Positions 34,340 through 43,646 of a DNA stretch of 64,000 nt are shown piece by piece (position 1 is the first letter of the stretch; each line of letters begins with the position of its first letter). This DNA comes from UBA5951 sp009936885. Its GTDB lineage: Bacteria; Pseudomonadota; Alphaproteobacteria; Puniceispirillales; Puniceispirillaceae. The notes under the pieces are model-generated. The model had not been told where the DNA came from and did no database searches. It saw nothing but the letters and a program-made list of their open reading frames with translations. Location of the stretch: positions 1 through 64,000 of the forward strand of contig CALKVA010000008.1 in the NCBI GenBank assembly GCA_937996625.1, in the 5' to 3' direction. Made by a program: the position numbers and the translations under genes.

Positions 34340-35044
34340 TCAGCCTCCTAAAAAAGCTTGTCGTACTTCAGGATTATTGAGTAGCGCAGTGCCAGCATCC
34401 TTAAATTTGTTTTCGCCTTGTACTAATACATATCCCATATCTGCTATCTGCAAGGCTTGCTTTGCATTCTGTTCAACCATTAAAATGGCAACTCCTGTAT
34501 TAGCTATATCAATGATTCTATCGAACAATTCATCCATTACGATAGGGGAGACGCCTGCCGTTGGCTCATCTAGCATTAAGATATTGGGCTTCGTCATCAT
34601 GGCTCTTGCAACAGCAACTTGTTGTCTTTGTCCTCCTGATAACTCCCCGGCTGCTTGGTCCTGTTTCGTTTTTAAAATAGGGAATAGATCAAAAATCTCT
34701 GAAATCGTCTGGCTTAAATCATCACGGCGCACAAACCCGCCCATTTCAAGGTTTTCTAAAACTGTCATAGATGGAAATACATTATTGGTTTGAGGCACAT
34801 ACCCCATGCCAAGCAATACGCGTTGTTCTGGTCGGAGCTGTGTTATATCCCTGCCATCACTAAAAACAGATCCTTCTCGCAGTGGAAGCATTCCAAACAG
34901 TGCCTTCATAGCGGTGGATTTGCCCGCTCCATTTGGGCCTACGATTACAGCAATTTGTCCTTTATCAACCGATATAGAGCAGCCATTTAAAATCATGCTG
35001 GCACCATAGCCTGCATGCATACCAATTCCTTCAAAAAAGGTCAT
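34340..35044 (-). CDS. livF: Branched-chain amino-acid ABC transporter ATP-binding protein (LivF)
   Basis: Cytoplasmic ATPase subunit of the liv importer. Walker A is GPNGAGKST near residue 37, the ABC signature LSGGQRQQVAVARA near residue 137, and Walker B with catalytic Glu is LMLDEPTAGV. The LivF-type C-terminus (GYVLVQGENKF) is present. It is 34 bases downstream of livG and eight bases upstream of livH. The 234-residue length is normal. Confidence 0.95.
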   Translation of the reverse strand: MTFFEGIGMHAGYGASMILNGCSISVDKGQIAVIVGPNGAGKSTAMKALFGMLPLREGSVFSDGRDITQLRPEQRVLLGMGYVPQTNNVFPSMTVLENLEMGGFVRRDDLSQTISEIFDLFPILKTKQDQAAGELSGGQRQQVAVARAMMTKPNILMLDEPTAGVSPIVMDELFDRIIDIANTGVAILMVEQNAKQALQIADMGYVLVQGENKFKDAGTALLNNPEVRQAFLGG

Positions 35045-35078
35045 TTAACTTTACTCTCTCAAGTTTTTTTGCCATTAT

Positions 35079-35849
35079 TCACAATTTATTTTTCATCCCA
35101 CGCCCCAGATAAGCTTCAATAACATCTGGATTTGCCTTAATCGCCTCAATACTGTCTGTTGCTAATACGCTTCCTTCTGCCATAACCACCACTTCATCAC
35201 ATAATTTGCCAATAAATTCCATATCATGTTCGATCATGCAAAATGTATAGCCTCGCTCTCGGTTAAGACGGATTATAGCATCGCCTAGGTGGTTAAGAAG
35301 CGTTCTGTTAACGCCTGCTCCAACCTCATCTAGAAATACGATTTTCGCATCAACCATCATGCATCTTCCAAGCTCAAGTAATTTTTTCTGGCCCCCAGAT
35401 AAGTTGCCTGCAGGCTCATCAGCAAGTGCCTTTAGATTTAAAAACTCTAATACCTCATCTACTTTTTGTGTGAGCTGTGCTTCTTCTTGCTTTATTTTTT
35501 CAGGACGCAACCAGACATTTAGCAACGTCTCACCTGACTGATGTGATGGAACCATCATCAAATTATCTCGAACAGGCAATGTTGAAAACTCATGTGCTAT
35601 CTGAAATGTTCGCAACACCCCCTTAGCAAACAGCGCGTGAGGGGGAAGTCCCGTAATTTCCACCTCATCGAGAAAAACCCGCCCTGAAGTTGGCGGGTGC
35701 AGTCCTGCTATAATATTGAATAAGGTTGTTTTACCAGCACCGTTCGGCCCAATTAGCCCCGTTATTTTGCCCGAATCAAAGGATAGAGAGACATCATTAA
35801 CAGCATGAATCCCGCCAAACCATTTATCTAAATGTTGTACTGTCAACAT
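35079..35849 (-). CDS. livG: Branched-chain amino-acid ABC transporter ATP-binding protein (LivG)
   Basis: Second cytoplasmic ATPase subunit of the liv importer. Walker A GPNGAGKTTLF near residue 34, ABC signature LSGGQKKLLELGR, and Walker B with FLDEVGAGVN are visible. In this last motif the usual LDEPxAGLN Pro is replaced by Val (DEVGAGV), a mild deviation seen next to the catalytic Glu. The C-terminal LivG extension (YLGRGMK) is present. It is the first gene after the binding-protein terminator hairpin, 81 bases past the livK stop. Confidence 0.94.
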   Translation of the reverse strand: MLTVQHLDKWFGGIHAVNDVSLSFDSGKITGLIGPNGAGKTTLFNIIAGLHPPTSGRVFLDEVEITGLPPHALFAKGVLRTFQIAHEFSTLPVRDNLMMVPSHQSGETLLNVWLRPEKIKQEEAQLTQKVDEVLEFLNLKALADEPAGNLSGGQKKLLELGRCMMVDAKIVFLDEVGAGVNRTLLNHLGDAIIRLNRERGYTFCMIEHDMEFIGKLCDEVVVMAEGSVLATDSIEAIKANPDVIEAYLGRGMKNKL

Positions 35850-35884
35850 ATCATCAATAAACTTAAAAAATTAATTTTTGACAT

Positions 35885-35922
35885 AAAAAAAGCGACCCAG
35901 TAAATTCTGAGCCGCTTTTTTT
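35885..35922 (-). terminator. Hairpin terminator between the liv binding-protein gene and livG
   Basis: On the minus strand GCGGCTCAG pairs with CTGGGTCGC (two G-U wobbles in RNA) around a six-base loop and is followed by seven T. It lies ten bases after the livK-type stop and before livG on the same strand. Partial termination here would make more binding protein than membrane or ATPase subunits. Confidence 0.82.
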
Positions 35923-35930
35923 GATTAATA

Positions 35931-37112
35931 TTAGCGATATCCTACCGTCGCAAATTTTCCGTTTTGAACTTCATATTGCAGGTAAGCACCGCCAGACTCG
36001 CCAGGTTCGATAAGCTCAACCGCAGACGCACCGACATAGTCGATTTCGCCGCCATCAGCTAGAATCTTCAGCCCTTTGACTAATTCCCCAGGATAGATTT
36101 TCTCACCTGGTGCATTTGCAACATCCATCACATGGTCTTTTAAATCTGATGATGAGGAAGAGTTTGCGGCCTGCATGGCTAGCATGATAAGGGCAGCTGC
36201 ATCATAATATTCGCCTGCATATACATTGTATTCATGACCTGCTTCAGCAAATAGTGTTTTAAAAGTTGCATCACCTGGGCTATCGGTGCCAGCAGACGCT
36301 CCAAATGAGCCATCAATATCAGAGCCAAATGTAGCTGTAAGACTATCTGCATACATGCCATCAGGTAGGAAGAATGTCTCAAATGATCCTAAATCTAAGG
36401 AGCCTTGAATGATAGCGCCGCCGCCGCCATCTGCGTAACCTGCTACAATAAGAATGTCACCTCCAGCTTGCGCTAAAGCTGCAGCATCAGCACTGTAATC
36501 GCCTTTATTCTCTTCATGTCCAGCATTTATAGTTACGGTGCCACCCCCTGCTACAAAATTAGCTTCAATAGCACTGCCAAGGCCCTTACCGTAATCATTA
36601 TTTACGTAGGTAATCGCTGCAGATTTGTATCCTTGCTCGATTAATATTTCTGCTAACACCTCTGCGGAACGTGCATCTGAAGGAGCTGTTCTAAAAAATA
36701 AACCATTATCCTCGACTGTTGACAGAACAGGTGCTGTTGCAGATCCAGAAATCATAACGATACCGTTAGGCATAGCCACCCCTTCCAACACGGCTTGTGT
36801 CGCACCTGAACACATAGCGCCTACGATCGCATTTACATTTTCTGAAGTAACCAATCGCTCCCCTGTTGCAACAGCTGCTGCTGTATCTGCACAGGTTGAA
36901 TCGCCCGTAACGGCAACAACATTGCTGCCACCAAGCAACGATTTGCTTTCAGCAACCTCTGAAATAGCCATCTGCGCCCCATTATTCATGGCTGGTGCCA
37001 GTGATTCTAATGGGCCTGTAAAGCCTAGTGATATTCCAATTTTTATATCTTCTGCATATGCTGGAGAGGCCAGCATTAAAATAGCCGCAGAAACACCAAT
37101 AATTTTTTTCAT
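35931..37112 (-). CDS. livK: Branched-chain amino-acid ABC transporter substrate-binding protein
   Basis: Periplasmic binding protein (type-1 fold, Peripla_BP_6) of the liv importer, 393 residues. A signal peptide covers residues 1-20 (ASPAYA-EDI). The mature N-terminus IKIGISLGFTGPL and the region DSTCADTAAAVATGERLV are family-typical; C59-like and C98-like cysteines may form the usual disulfide. GGGAG six bases before the ATG gives a strong ribosome site. Liv-type proteins in marine bacteria can bind amides, urea-like compounds or other acids, so the ligand is uncertain although the five-gene set is standard. Confidence 0.93.
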   Translation of the reverse strand: MKKIIGVSAAILMLASPAYAEDIKIGISLGFTGPLESLAPAMNNGAQMAISEVAESKSLLGGSNVVAVTGDSTCADTAAAVATGERLVTSENVNAIVGAMCSGATQAVLEGVAMPNGIVMISGSATAPVLSTVEDNGLFFRTAPSDARSAEVLAEILIEQGYKSAAITYVNNDYGKGLGSAIEANFVAGGGTVTINAGHEENKGDYSADAAALAQAGGDILIVAGYADGGGGAIIQGSLDLGSFETFFLPDGMYADSLTATFGSDIDGSFGASAGTDSPGDATFKTLFAEAGHEYNVYAGEYYDAAALIMLAMQAANSSSSSDLKDHVMDVANAPGEKIYPGELVKGLKILADGGEIDYVGASAVELIEPGESGGAYLQYEVQNGKFATVGYR

Positions 37113-37274
37113 AATTGTCTCCCTTTTAATATTCAGCTTAAAAAAATTTAATGTTTAAGAAATAGCGTTAATAAATAAGCTTGCAATGAGAAACTACCCA
37201 TGAAATTGGCAAAAAGGAAAGAAAATCTTGTTCTAACGCAATATTAGACTGAATTTATTGCCGTTACCCGATGT

Positions 37275-38594
37275 TCAACTTAATTTTAGCTTGGAAATAG
37301 GTTTAATTGATACCAGTGATTCGTCAGCCCAATCAATCATTCCAACATCGTGGCATTTCGGACAAATCGGCTCATATTGCGCCGTTAAAGTCGCGCATGT
37401 AGAACACCGCCAGGCTTTTCCGCGCGGCGCGCGCGCAGCACCCTGCAAAGCGGTTTTTGCACCAATAGGGTCAATCTGCTTTTCTGCTAATTCTGCCGCT
37501 AGTAAATAATCTTCATTTGTCATTTGATTCTGCGGTATTTCTGATAATAGACTGGTTGCAGGAGGCAGAATATCTGCTTCAAGTGAGGCTGCAATTACTA
37601 ATCTGTTTGCATCCATCTTTTGCTCACTCTGACGGGCTAATTTTGTAAGACGAGCAATGAATTTTCCAATATTATCGCTAAATGCATCTCGCAATATGTC
37701 GATATAATCTTGATGCGGTTTTAAGATAAATCCCCGCTCGATTATTTTAATCATCTGCTTTGTTAATTCGCTCTTTTGATATAATCTGGCAAGTGCAACC
37801 CGTACGGCAATGTGGGATTGATCTAACTTTAGGGCACGCTCCAGCCAGTTGGTCTTATCCCGAACTTCAGAAACTTCCCGTCCGAGGATATAGCATAGTC
37901 CGATTTCTCGTCTTTGAAACAGATGTTTTTGTTCCGGTAAATTCGCCAGCTGAGGTATTAACCGCCCTAATATATTCAAAGCATTGTGCCAATTTTTTTC
38001 CTCAATTTCTCGCCAGAAAATATGGGTTAATGCGACTACTGAATCAGGTTGTATATGCAATGCCTTTTGAGCAGCTGCTCGGCTTTTCTCAGAATCATTA
38101 TTCTGAAATTGCAAGTTCATTATTCCGATAAGACCATAATAAGCAGTGTCCTTATGCTTTGATAGCTGTGCAAAATATCGTCTTGCAGCATTTTTATTTC
38201 CTGCCAGATGAGCTGCTTGTGCTGCCAGCAAATCAGGAAGAAGTCCCCTGCCAAGTAGTTTTTCTGCTTTCCTTGCTTGTTTTTGTGCAGAGCGACTATC
38301 TCCTGCGGCCAAGGCAATAAGGCCAAGTCCAAGCGCACGCTCGCCATTTGTGCGGCGCCTATATTGCCAGCCATGCGCCATCATTTTGGGCCAATTTCGA
38401 ATAAGGCGCCATAGCCTGTCAAACAGCATTACAAAAACGGCAAAAGCAATCACTAAACCAACAAGCAGGCTCGTTGAAATCTGAATTTCATAGCCAAGCC
38501 ATTGAATCTGGCTTTCACCTGTTTGCTGATTAAACCAGCTAACAACCAGCGCAACTAGACCGCCTACCAGAATTAAGCGTATGATTTGTATCAT
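37275..38594 (-). CDS. hemY: HemY-like membrane protein with TPR region and C-terminal zinc-ribbon-like motif
   Basis: Protein of the proteobacterial HemY family, found in haem-synthesis operons; its exact function is unknown and it is distinct from the protoporphyrinogen oxidase also called HemY. Two N-terminal membrane helices (residues 4-22 and 40-60) are followed by the conserved RRRTNGERALGLGLIALAAGD segment and TPR-like helices. The C-terminus carries two CxxC pairs (WRCSTCA and CPKCHD), a probable zinc ribbon common in alphaproteobacterial versions. Its start overlaps the stop of the mitofilin-like gene by four bases, so the two are translationally coupled. Confidence 0.88.
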   Translation of the reverse strand: MIQIIRLILVGGLVALVVSWFNQQTGESQIQWLGYEIQISTSLLVGLVIAFAVFVMLFDRLWRLIRNWPKMMAHGWQYRRRTNGERALGLGLIALAAGDSRSAQKQARKAEKLLGRGLLPDLLAAQAAHLAGNKNAARRYFAQLSKHKDTAYYGLIGIMNLQFQNNDSEKSRAAAQKALHIQPDSVVALTHIFWREIEEKNWHNALNILGRLIPQLANLPEQKHLFQRREIGLCYILGREVSEVRDKTNWLERALKLDQSHIAVRVALARLYQKSELTKQMIKIIERGFILKPHQDYIDILRDAFSDNIGKFIARLTKLARQSEQKMDANRLVIAASLEADILPPATSLLSEIPQNQMTNEDYLLAAELAEKQIDPIGAKTALQGAARAPRGKAWRCSTCATLTAQYEPICPKCHDVGMIDWADESLVSIKPISKLKLS

Positions 38595-39784
38595 GGCTTT
38601 TCTCTTTTGGGTAATGAGCTGTAGCTTTGATAAATTTCAGTTATTATTTTATCAACCTGTTGCCGGGATTTAATTTGGGATAGATGCCTATTAAATTTTG
38701 ATAGCTGCTGTGAGCTTATATTTGAGGTATCATTATCTAAAAAATCTTTCAGATACATAATTGCCTCTGATAATGTTTCTGGGATTTTATTTGCACGCTG
38801 TAGCAGCTGGTTAGCATCGCTCAGAAGTGGTTTTTTTTGGGAAGCTTCATCCATGATGCCGCGCCTATCCTCAATATCAGACTGTAAGGCATTATCATGT
38901 GATAATTTTTTAAGATTAAACAGGCTTGCAAAATAGTCCGCCCAGGACAGCTCAGATAATTCACTGGTATCTTCTATTATATTTGTCTTTATCTCTCTAT
39001 CTGTCATTATCTTTGGGTTATCTGTGGGTTTGATTATTTTATCATACGCGTCCGAACCCCGTGTAACTTCAGAAATTTGATAGTTCAATTCATTTAACAG
39101 ACGTGCATGGCTAGATAAATTTCCGCTGAGCGCCTGCTCAATAGAGCGCACAACTTCATTTGACTTATCCTCAACCAAGTTAGATTTTAGCGTATCAATC
39201 AATGGTCGATAGATTGAAAGGCTTTTGCCTGTTTGACTATCAAGCCATAAACTATCTAAAAATTGTTTTATCTGGTGCGAGCCAAAATTTATATTCTCGA
39301 GCGGCTTGCTACTCTCTATTTGGGTGCGCGATATCTCATAACCTAAATCCTCAAGCCGAGCTTCTAGAACATTAAGCTGGACTAGCAGTGTATCAGGGCT
39401 TACATCCTGCGCATCTGTTTCAAAATATTCTTCTAGACTGCCTATATTTATTTTCAAATTATCAACTTGGTCTTTTAGCTCCGCTAGCTGCTGCTGAGTT
39501 TGTAATGTACGTTCCGTAAGTTCATTTAAGGTTTTTGAGAGTTTCAGGCTATTTTGTGAAAGGGGCATAACATTATTAAGCACCCAATACCCACCTGCTA
39601 TGGCAGCCAGAGTAAACATAAAAAATCCTATTAGATTTCTTAGTGAAAATAATGTCCTAGACGAAGAATAGCCTGACTGATGAGTGTGATTGCTCTTATT
39701 GCCAGACGCTTTTTTTCGGCCAGAGCGCGGGATTGCCTCACCTTCAATCACCGTCTCGGATGCGTCTTTATCTGGATCCTGCAT
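38591..39784 (-). CDS. Mitofilin-like (COG4223) membrane-anchored coiled-coil protein
   Basis: Inner-membrane protein with a basic cytoplasmic N-terminus (about residues 1-48), one transmembrane helix (about 49-70) and a long periplasmic region with coiled coils (about 80-150). It matches the COG4223 proteins next to hemD in alphaproteobacteria, which are related to the mitochondrial cristae protein mitofilin/Mic60 and shape intracytoplasmic membranes in some species. The C-terminal mitofilin signature here is weak. It starts 13 bases after hemD and overlaps hemY by four bases. Assignment rests on architecture and gene order. Confidence 0.75.
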   Translation of the reverse strand: MQDPDKDASETVIEGEAIPRSGRKKASGNKSNHTHQSGYSSSRTLFSLRNLIGFFMFTLAAIAGGYWVLNNVMPLSQNSLKLSKTLNELTERTLQTQQQLAELKDQVDNLKINIGSLEEYFETDAQDVSPDTLLVQLNVLEARLEDLGYEISRTQIESSKPLENINFGSHQIKQFLDSLWLDSQTGKSLSIYRPLIDTLKSNLVEDKSNEVVRSIEQALSGNLSSHARLLNELNYQISEVTRGSDAYDKIIKPTDNPKIMTDREIKTNIIEDTSELSELSWADYFASLFNLKKLSHDNALQSDIEDRRGIMDEASQKKPLLSDANQLLQRANKIPETLSEAIMYLKDFLDNDTSNISSQQLSKFNRHLSQIKSRQQVDKIITEIYQSYSSLPKREKP

Positions 39785-39797
39785 ACGGATTATCTGC

Positions 39798-40520
39798 CTA
39801 TTCGAGTTCTCTTATCGTAGAGTACCAGTCTTTTATTACTTTAAACAAGTGCTCAAAATTAGCATCTCCGGATTTTGTAATGCCAGAGAAAAAAGACACC
39901 TCTTCTGGCACAAATGGTATTTGATCAAATGTAAAGAGCTGCCACTTTTTGTGATATTCCCAAATATCGGCTGCAATCATTAATTCTCTAAAACACTGAA
40001 AATTCCGTTTTGATAGAATAATAATTCCCGTGATTTTATTTGATTTAACCAGCTCTATAAACCCGTTAGGAAGATGATCTGAAGGTCTCATATGGTAACT
40101 AATGGCTCTTTCTATATTGAACTTTTTATGTGTTAAATAAGCTTCAATATCAAATGCAATATCAGCTCCTGAAACCCACAATAATGGCCCTTTTGCCCTG
40201 TCTGTCCTATGGGCTATATTCTCAGCCAAAGTCTGGGCGTTACCTGATGACTCAATGACATTCGTATATCCTGCATTTTTCGCTGCTTGTGCTGTGGTGC
40301 TTCCAACACACCAAGCTGGCAGATCATAAAATGAGTTTTGATGCAGAATTGCCTGTTTGCTTGTAAAAATCAGGGCCTGATAATTTATCTCAAATATCGA
40401 GCTATCTAGCGCAATTGGCTCGTAAGCTAAAACCGCAAGTGGCATAGCAGATATTCCAGAATCCGAAAGAAGATTAGCATTGCTAGTAGCAGCTTCGATA
40501 TCGCGAATAACAATAATCAT
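39798..40520 (-). CDS. hemD: Uroporphyrinogen-III synthase
   Basis: Cytoplasmic enzyme (EC 4.2.1.75) closing hydroxymethylbilane to uroporphyrinogen III. HemD sequences diverge strongly; the support is the two-domain alternating alpha/beta pattern over 240 residues, the segments ALIFTSKQAI, WCVGSTTAQAAKNAGY and WVSGADIAFDI, and the position between hemC and the mitofilin-like gene. The expected catalytic Tyr is not clearly placed by eye. It begins 38 bases after hemC ends, the same transcript. Confidence 0.88.
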   Translation of the reverse strand: MIIVIRDIEAATSNANLLSDSGISAMPLAVLAYEPIALDSSIFEINYQALIFTSKQAILHQNSFYDLPAWCVGSTTAQAAKNAGYTNVIESSGNAQTLAENIAHRTDRAKGPLLWVSGADIAFDIEAYLTHKKFNIERAISYHMRPSDHLPNGFIELVKSNKITGIIILSKRNFQCFRELMIAADIWEYHKKWQLFTFDQIPFVPEEVSFFSGITKSGDANFEHLFKVIKDWYSTIRELE

Positions 40521-40557
40521 CTTTTTGCTTATTTCATTCCTCTAAAAAGAACTTAAA

Positions 40558-41490
40558 CTAGCTCGAAAGAAACAATTTTCCACCACATTTTTCCAAAAGA
40601 TCTTGGGCGATTTTTTGACCTAATTCCGTCGCATTTTCAGGCTTACCCGAAGAAGAGGCACTATAGCTTTCCGCTCCATCAGGAGAGTATATATGTGCCT
40701 GAAGATGCAACTTCCCAGATGAGCTTATATAGGCATAAGCAGAAATCGGCGTGCGACAAGATCCATCAAGACCTGCTAGAGTTGCGCGCTCTGCCGTTAC
40801 ACAAGAACGTGTATTGTTACAATTCAAGCGAGAAAAAGTCTGCTTAATAAACTCATATTCTGGATGACATTCATAAATCTGAACTGCGAGTGTTCCTTGC
40901 GAGGCAGCAGGTGGCATTTTATCAATATCAATTGGGGAATATGCAATATTCAAATTCAGCCGTTTTAGGCCAGCAACGGCCAAAATAATAGCATCATATT
41001 CATTGTTTTCAAGACAAGCTATTCTTCGGTTTATATTTCCTCTTAATAGCTGAACATCTAAATCAGGACGATATTTTAATAATTGTGCTTTGCGTCTTAC
41101 AGAAGCTGTGCCCACTTTTGCATTTATAGCAAGTTCATCAAGACTTGCAGCTCCTAATATTGCATCTCTTGGATCTTCTCTTGGTAAAATAGATGCAATT
41201 TGTGTATCTGGTGCAAACTGGGTTTCCATATCTTTCAAGGAATGTACAGCGCAATCGGCACTGCCAGATAAAAGCGCTTGCTCAAGTGTTTTAATAAATA
41301 CCCCTTTACCGCCAATTTCGACTAACGGTTTTACAAGGTTTTCATCCCCAGGCGTGGACATACCAACAAGCTGTGCTTGCACTGGCTCAATTAAATCGCA
41401 TACTAGTTGAGCTTGAGCCATTGCTAGGTTTGATTTTCGTGTGGCGATCGTTAACAAACGGGACGTTTCAGAATTTTTCTTGTCTTGCAT
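40558..41490 (-). CDS. hemC: Porphobilinogen deaminase (hydroxymethylbilane synthase)
   Basis: Cytoplasmic enzyme (EC 2.5.1.61) polymerising four porphobilinogens. The dipyrromethane cofactor cysteine is C245 in LDGSCRTPIS. The N-terminal TIATRKSNLAMAQA, the AVHSLKDMET active-site segment with its catalytic Asp, and GTASVRRKAQLL are all present. The length of 310 is normal. First gene of the hemC-hemD-mitofilin-hemY unit, divergent from tsaD across only 43 bases, so the two promoters must overlap or lie within neighbouring genes. Confidence 0.96.
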   Translation of the reverse strand: MQDKKNSETSRLLTIATRKSNLAMAQAQLVCDLIEPVQAQLVGMSTPGDENLVKPLVEIGGKGVFIKTLEQALLSGSADCAVHSLKDMETQFAPDTQIASILPREDPRDAILGAASLDELAINAKVGTASVRRKAQLLKYRPDLDVQLLRGNINRRIACLENNEYDAIILAVAGLKRLNLNIAYSPIDIDKMPPAASQGTLAVQIYECHPEYEFIKQTFSRLNCNNTRSCVTAERATLAGLDGSCRTPISAYAYISSSGKLHLQAHIYSPDGAESYSASSSGKPENATELGQKIAQDLLEKCGGKLFLSS

Positions 41491-41533
41491 ATAATCTGTC
41501 TAATAGTATGACGGAAGTTTTCATAGGAAAAAA

Positions 41534-42598
41534 ATGACAAAACAGTCAATCATATTAGGAATAGAAAGCAGTTGTGATGAGACTGCTTGCGCAATTATTA
41601 GGCAGGATGGTGAAATCCTTGCTAATATTATCTCCTCGCAAGCATCTATTCATGCCTCTCACGGCGGTGTTGTACCAGAAGTGGCGGCAAGAGAACATTT
41701 ATCTGCGATGAGGCCAGTAATTACGAAGGCCCTTAAACAATCAGGACTATCCTTTGATAAAATCGATGGTGTTGCTGCAACAGGTGGGCCTGGATTAATA
41801 GGCGGCGTTTTAGTTGGCACCGTAACCGCGAAAGCAATAGCCAGCGCAAGTAATCTTCCCTATTACGCTGTCAACCATCTCGAAGGTCACGCACTAACAC
41901 CAAGATTCACACATAATCTGGATTTTCCATACCTATTATTGCTAGTCTCTGGCGGTCACACCCAACTGTTAAATATCAGGGGGCTGGGTAAGTATGAGCG
42001 ATATGGTACTACATTGGACGATGCCGCTGGTGAAGCATTTGATAAAGCCGCAAAAATCTTAGGACTTGGCTACCCAGGTGGGCCAGCGATAGAAGAAGCC
42101 GCCAAGTCGGGAAATCCAACGGCTATAAAATTGCCTATTCCAAGGCAACGATATCATGATTGTCATTTCTCTTTTTCTGGCCTTAAAACAGCACTTGCAA
42201 ATGCAGCATCAACTCATCCAGAACCACTTCCGGTTTGCGACTTTGCTGCAAGTATGCAATCGGCTATATCTGCTTGTCTTGTTAATCGCTCAGCAATTGC
42301 AATGGAGGCGTTTATCTCTTCTTATAAACACAGGGAACAACCCTCTTTTGTGGTTGCTGGCGGTGTAGCTGCAAACACACAAATTCGGGAGGATTTACAA
42401 AACCTTGCCAGCTCCTTGAACTTCACTATGGTTTTGCCACCATTAGAATTTTGCACTGATAACGCTGCTATGATTGCTTGGGTTGGCATGGAATACCATC
42501 AAATTGGTATGAATACCGAACTTGATTTCGCACCAAGACCGAGATGGCCACTTGATAATAATGCAACACCGCCACCAGGGCGAGGTGTAAGACAATGA
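41534..42598 (+). CDS. tsaD: tRNA N6-adenosine threonylcarbamoyltransferase TsaD
   Basis: Catalytic subunit of the complex making t6A37 on ANN-decoding tRNAs (with TsaB and TsaE). The ASKHA-fold start LGIESSCDETACAI and the metal-binding HxxxH, H115 and H119 in NHLEGHAL, are present, with LVSGGHTQL and VAGGVAANT further on. The 354-residue length is normal. It overlaps gpsA by four bases and is divergent from hemC, a gene order often seen in alphaproteobacteria. Confidence 0.96.
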   Translation: MTKQSIILGIESSCDETACAIIRQDGEILANIISSQASIHASHGGVVPEVAAREHLSAMRPVITKALKQSGLSFDKIDGVAATGGPGLIGGVLVGTVTAKAIASASNLPYYAVNHLEGHALTPRFTHNLDFPYLLLLVSGGHTQLLNIRGLGKYERYGTTLDDAAGEAFDKAAKILGLGYPGGPAIEEAAKSGNPTAIKLPIPRQRYHDCHFSFSGLKTALANAASTHPEPLPVCDFAASMQSAISACLVNRSAIAMEAFISSYKHREQPSFVVAGGVAANTQIREDLQNLASSLNFTMVLPPLEFCTDNAAMIAWVGMEYHQIGMNTELDFAPRPRWPLDNNATPPPGRGVRQ

Positions 42599-43590
42599 CA
42601 GCTAGCAACTCAAAAACTGGAGAAATAGTCGTCATTGGAGGGGGAAGCTGGGGAGGCGCGCTTGCAGACCAGCTGCAAAAAGCAAAAAATAGCGTTACGG
42701 TGCTTACCCGGCGCCAAGAAACAGCAGATGCCCTTAATCAAGCAAGGCTATTGGCATTGCCTCAGCTTAGACTTAACCAGCCCATATCATCAACACTACA
42801 GCCAGAATGTCTGAGGTCAGCTGAACTGATAGTGATAGCTGTCCCTGTGTCAGCAACCGAAGAGGCAATTCAATTAGTGGGCTCTTATGCACACAAAAAG
42901 GCAATTATACTATTTACTGGTAAAGGGCTTCTACCTCACCCTCAAAAGGGCGGCGTGTTCCTGCCAGAATGGGTGAATGAAAGCTTAGGCGAATTTAACC
43001 CCTATGGGCTCTTAAGTGGGCCATCATTTGCGGATGAGGTAATCTTAGATAAGCCTGCCGCTGTTATGATCGCTTCTAATTCTCTTTCGCTATCTTATAT
43101 AATTGCCGATTATTTCTCGATGAGTTGTTTGAGGTGTTATGTGGGAGATGATGTAATGGGTGTTGCTGTTGGAGGTGCTGTCAAAAATATTATTGCTATC
43201 GCAGCTGGTATTGCTACTGGATTAGAACTTGGGGATAATGCGCGTGCTGCATTGGTAACACGAGGCCTTGCCGAAATTTCGCGACTAGCTGTAAAAATAG
43301 GTGGCAATGGCAAAACGCTAAATGGTTTGGCAGGGATGGGGGATTTAATGCTATCCTGTTCTGGTCCTCATTCTCGTAATATGGCTTATGGAATGGCCCT
43401 TGCAAAAAAACAGCATCCTGAACAGAAATTAGCAGAAGGAAGCAAAGCAGCTGCCCTTCTTAACGCAAGAGCAGAATATGAAGATATCGAATTACCAATT
43501 GCGCAATCTGTTTATCGTATTTTGCAACATCCTGAGACCATAGAGAACGAAATTAGGACGCTTTTATCAAGAACCGTAACGATTGAATAG
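42595..43590 (+). CDS. gpsA: Glycerol-3-phosphate dehydrogenase [NAD(P)+]
   Basis: Enzyme (EC 1.1.1.94) reducing dihydroxyacetone phosphate to glycerol 3-phosphate for phospholipid synthesis. The Rossmann loop is VIGGGSWGGALADQL, the substrate-binding GPSFADEV segment lies near residue 142, the catalytic lysine is in GAVKNIIAIAAG near residue 191, and LAGMGDLMLSC closes the active site. Its ATG overlaps the tsaD stop (ATGA), indicating translational coupling. The 331 residues are normal. Confidence 0.95.
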   Translation: MTASNSKTGEIVVIGGGSWGGALADQLQKAKNSVTVLTRRQETADALNQARLLALPQLRLNQPISSTLQPECLRSAELIVIAVPVSATEEAIQLVGSYAHKKAIILFTGKGLLPHPQKGGVFLPEWVNESLGEFNPYGLLSGPSFADEVILDKPAAVMIASNSLSLSYIIADYFSMSCLRCYVGDDVMGVAVGGAVKNIIAIAAGIATGLELGDNARAALVTRGLAEISRLAVKIGGNGKTLNGLAGMGDLMLSCSGPHSRNMAYGMALAKKQHPEQKLAEGSKAAALLNARAEYEDIELPIAQSVYRILQHPETIENEIRTLLSRTVTIE

Positions 43591-43646
43591 AATGGCAGGA
43601 TTGTCGTTGCTTGTTTAAAATAACAAAACACTAAAAAGAGGCTTAC

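Noticed and set aside
36625..37158. 177-residue plus-strand ORF opposite the liv binding protein
   Set aside because: Antisense shadow of the binding-protein gene, with no domain and covering its signal-peptide region.
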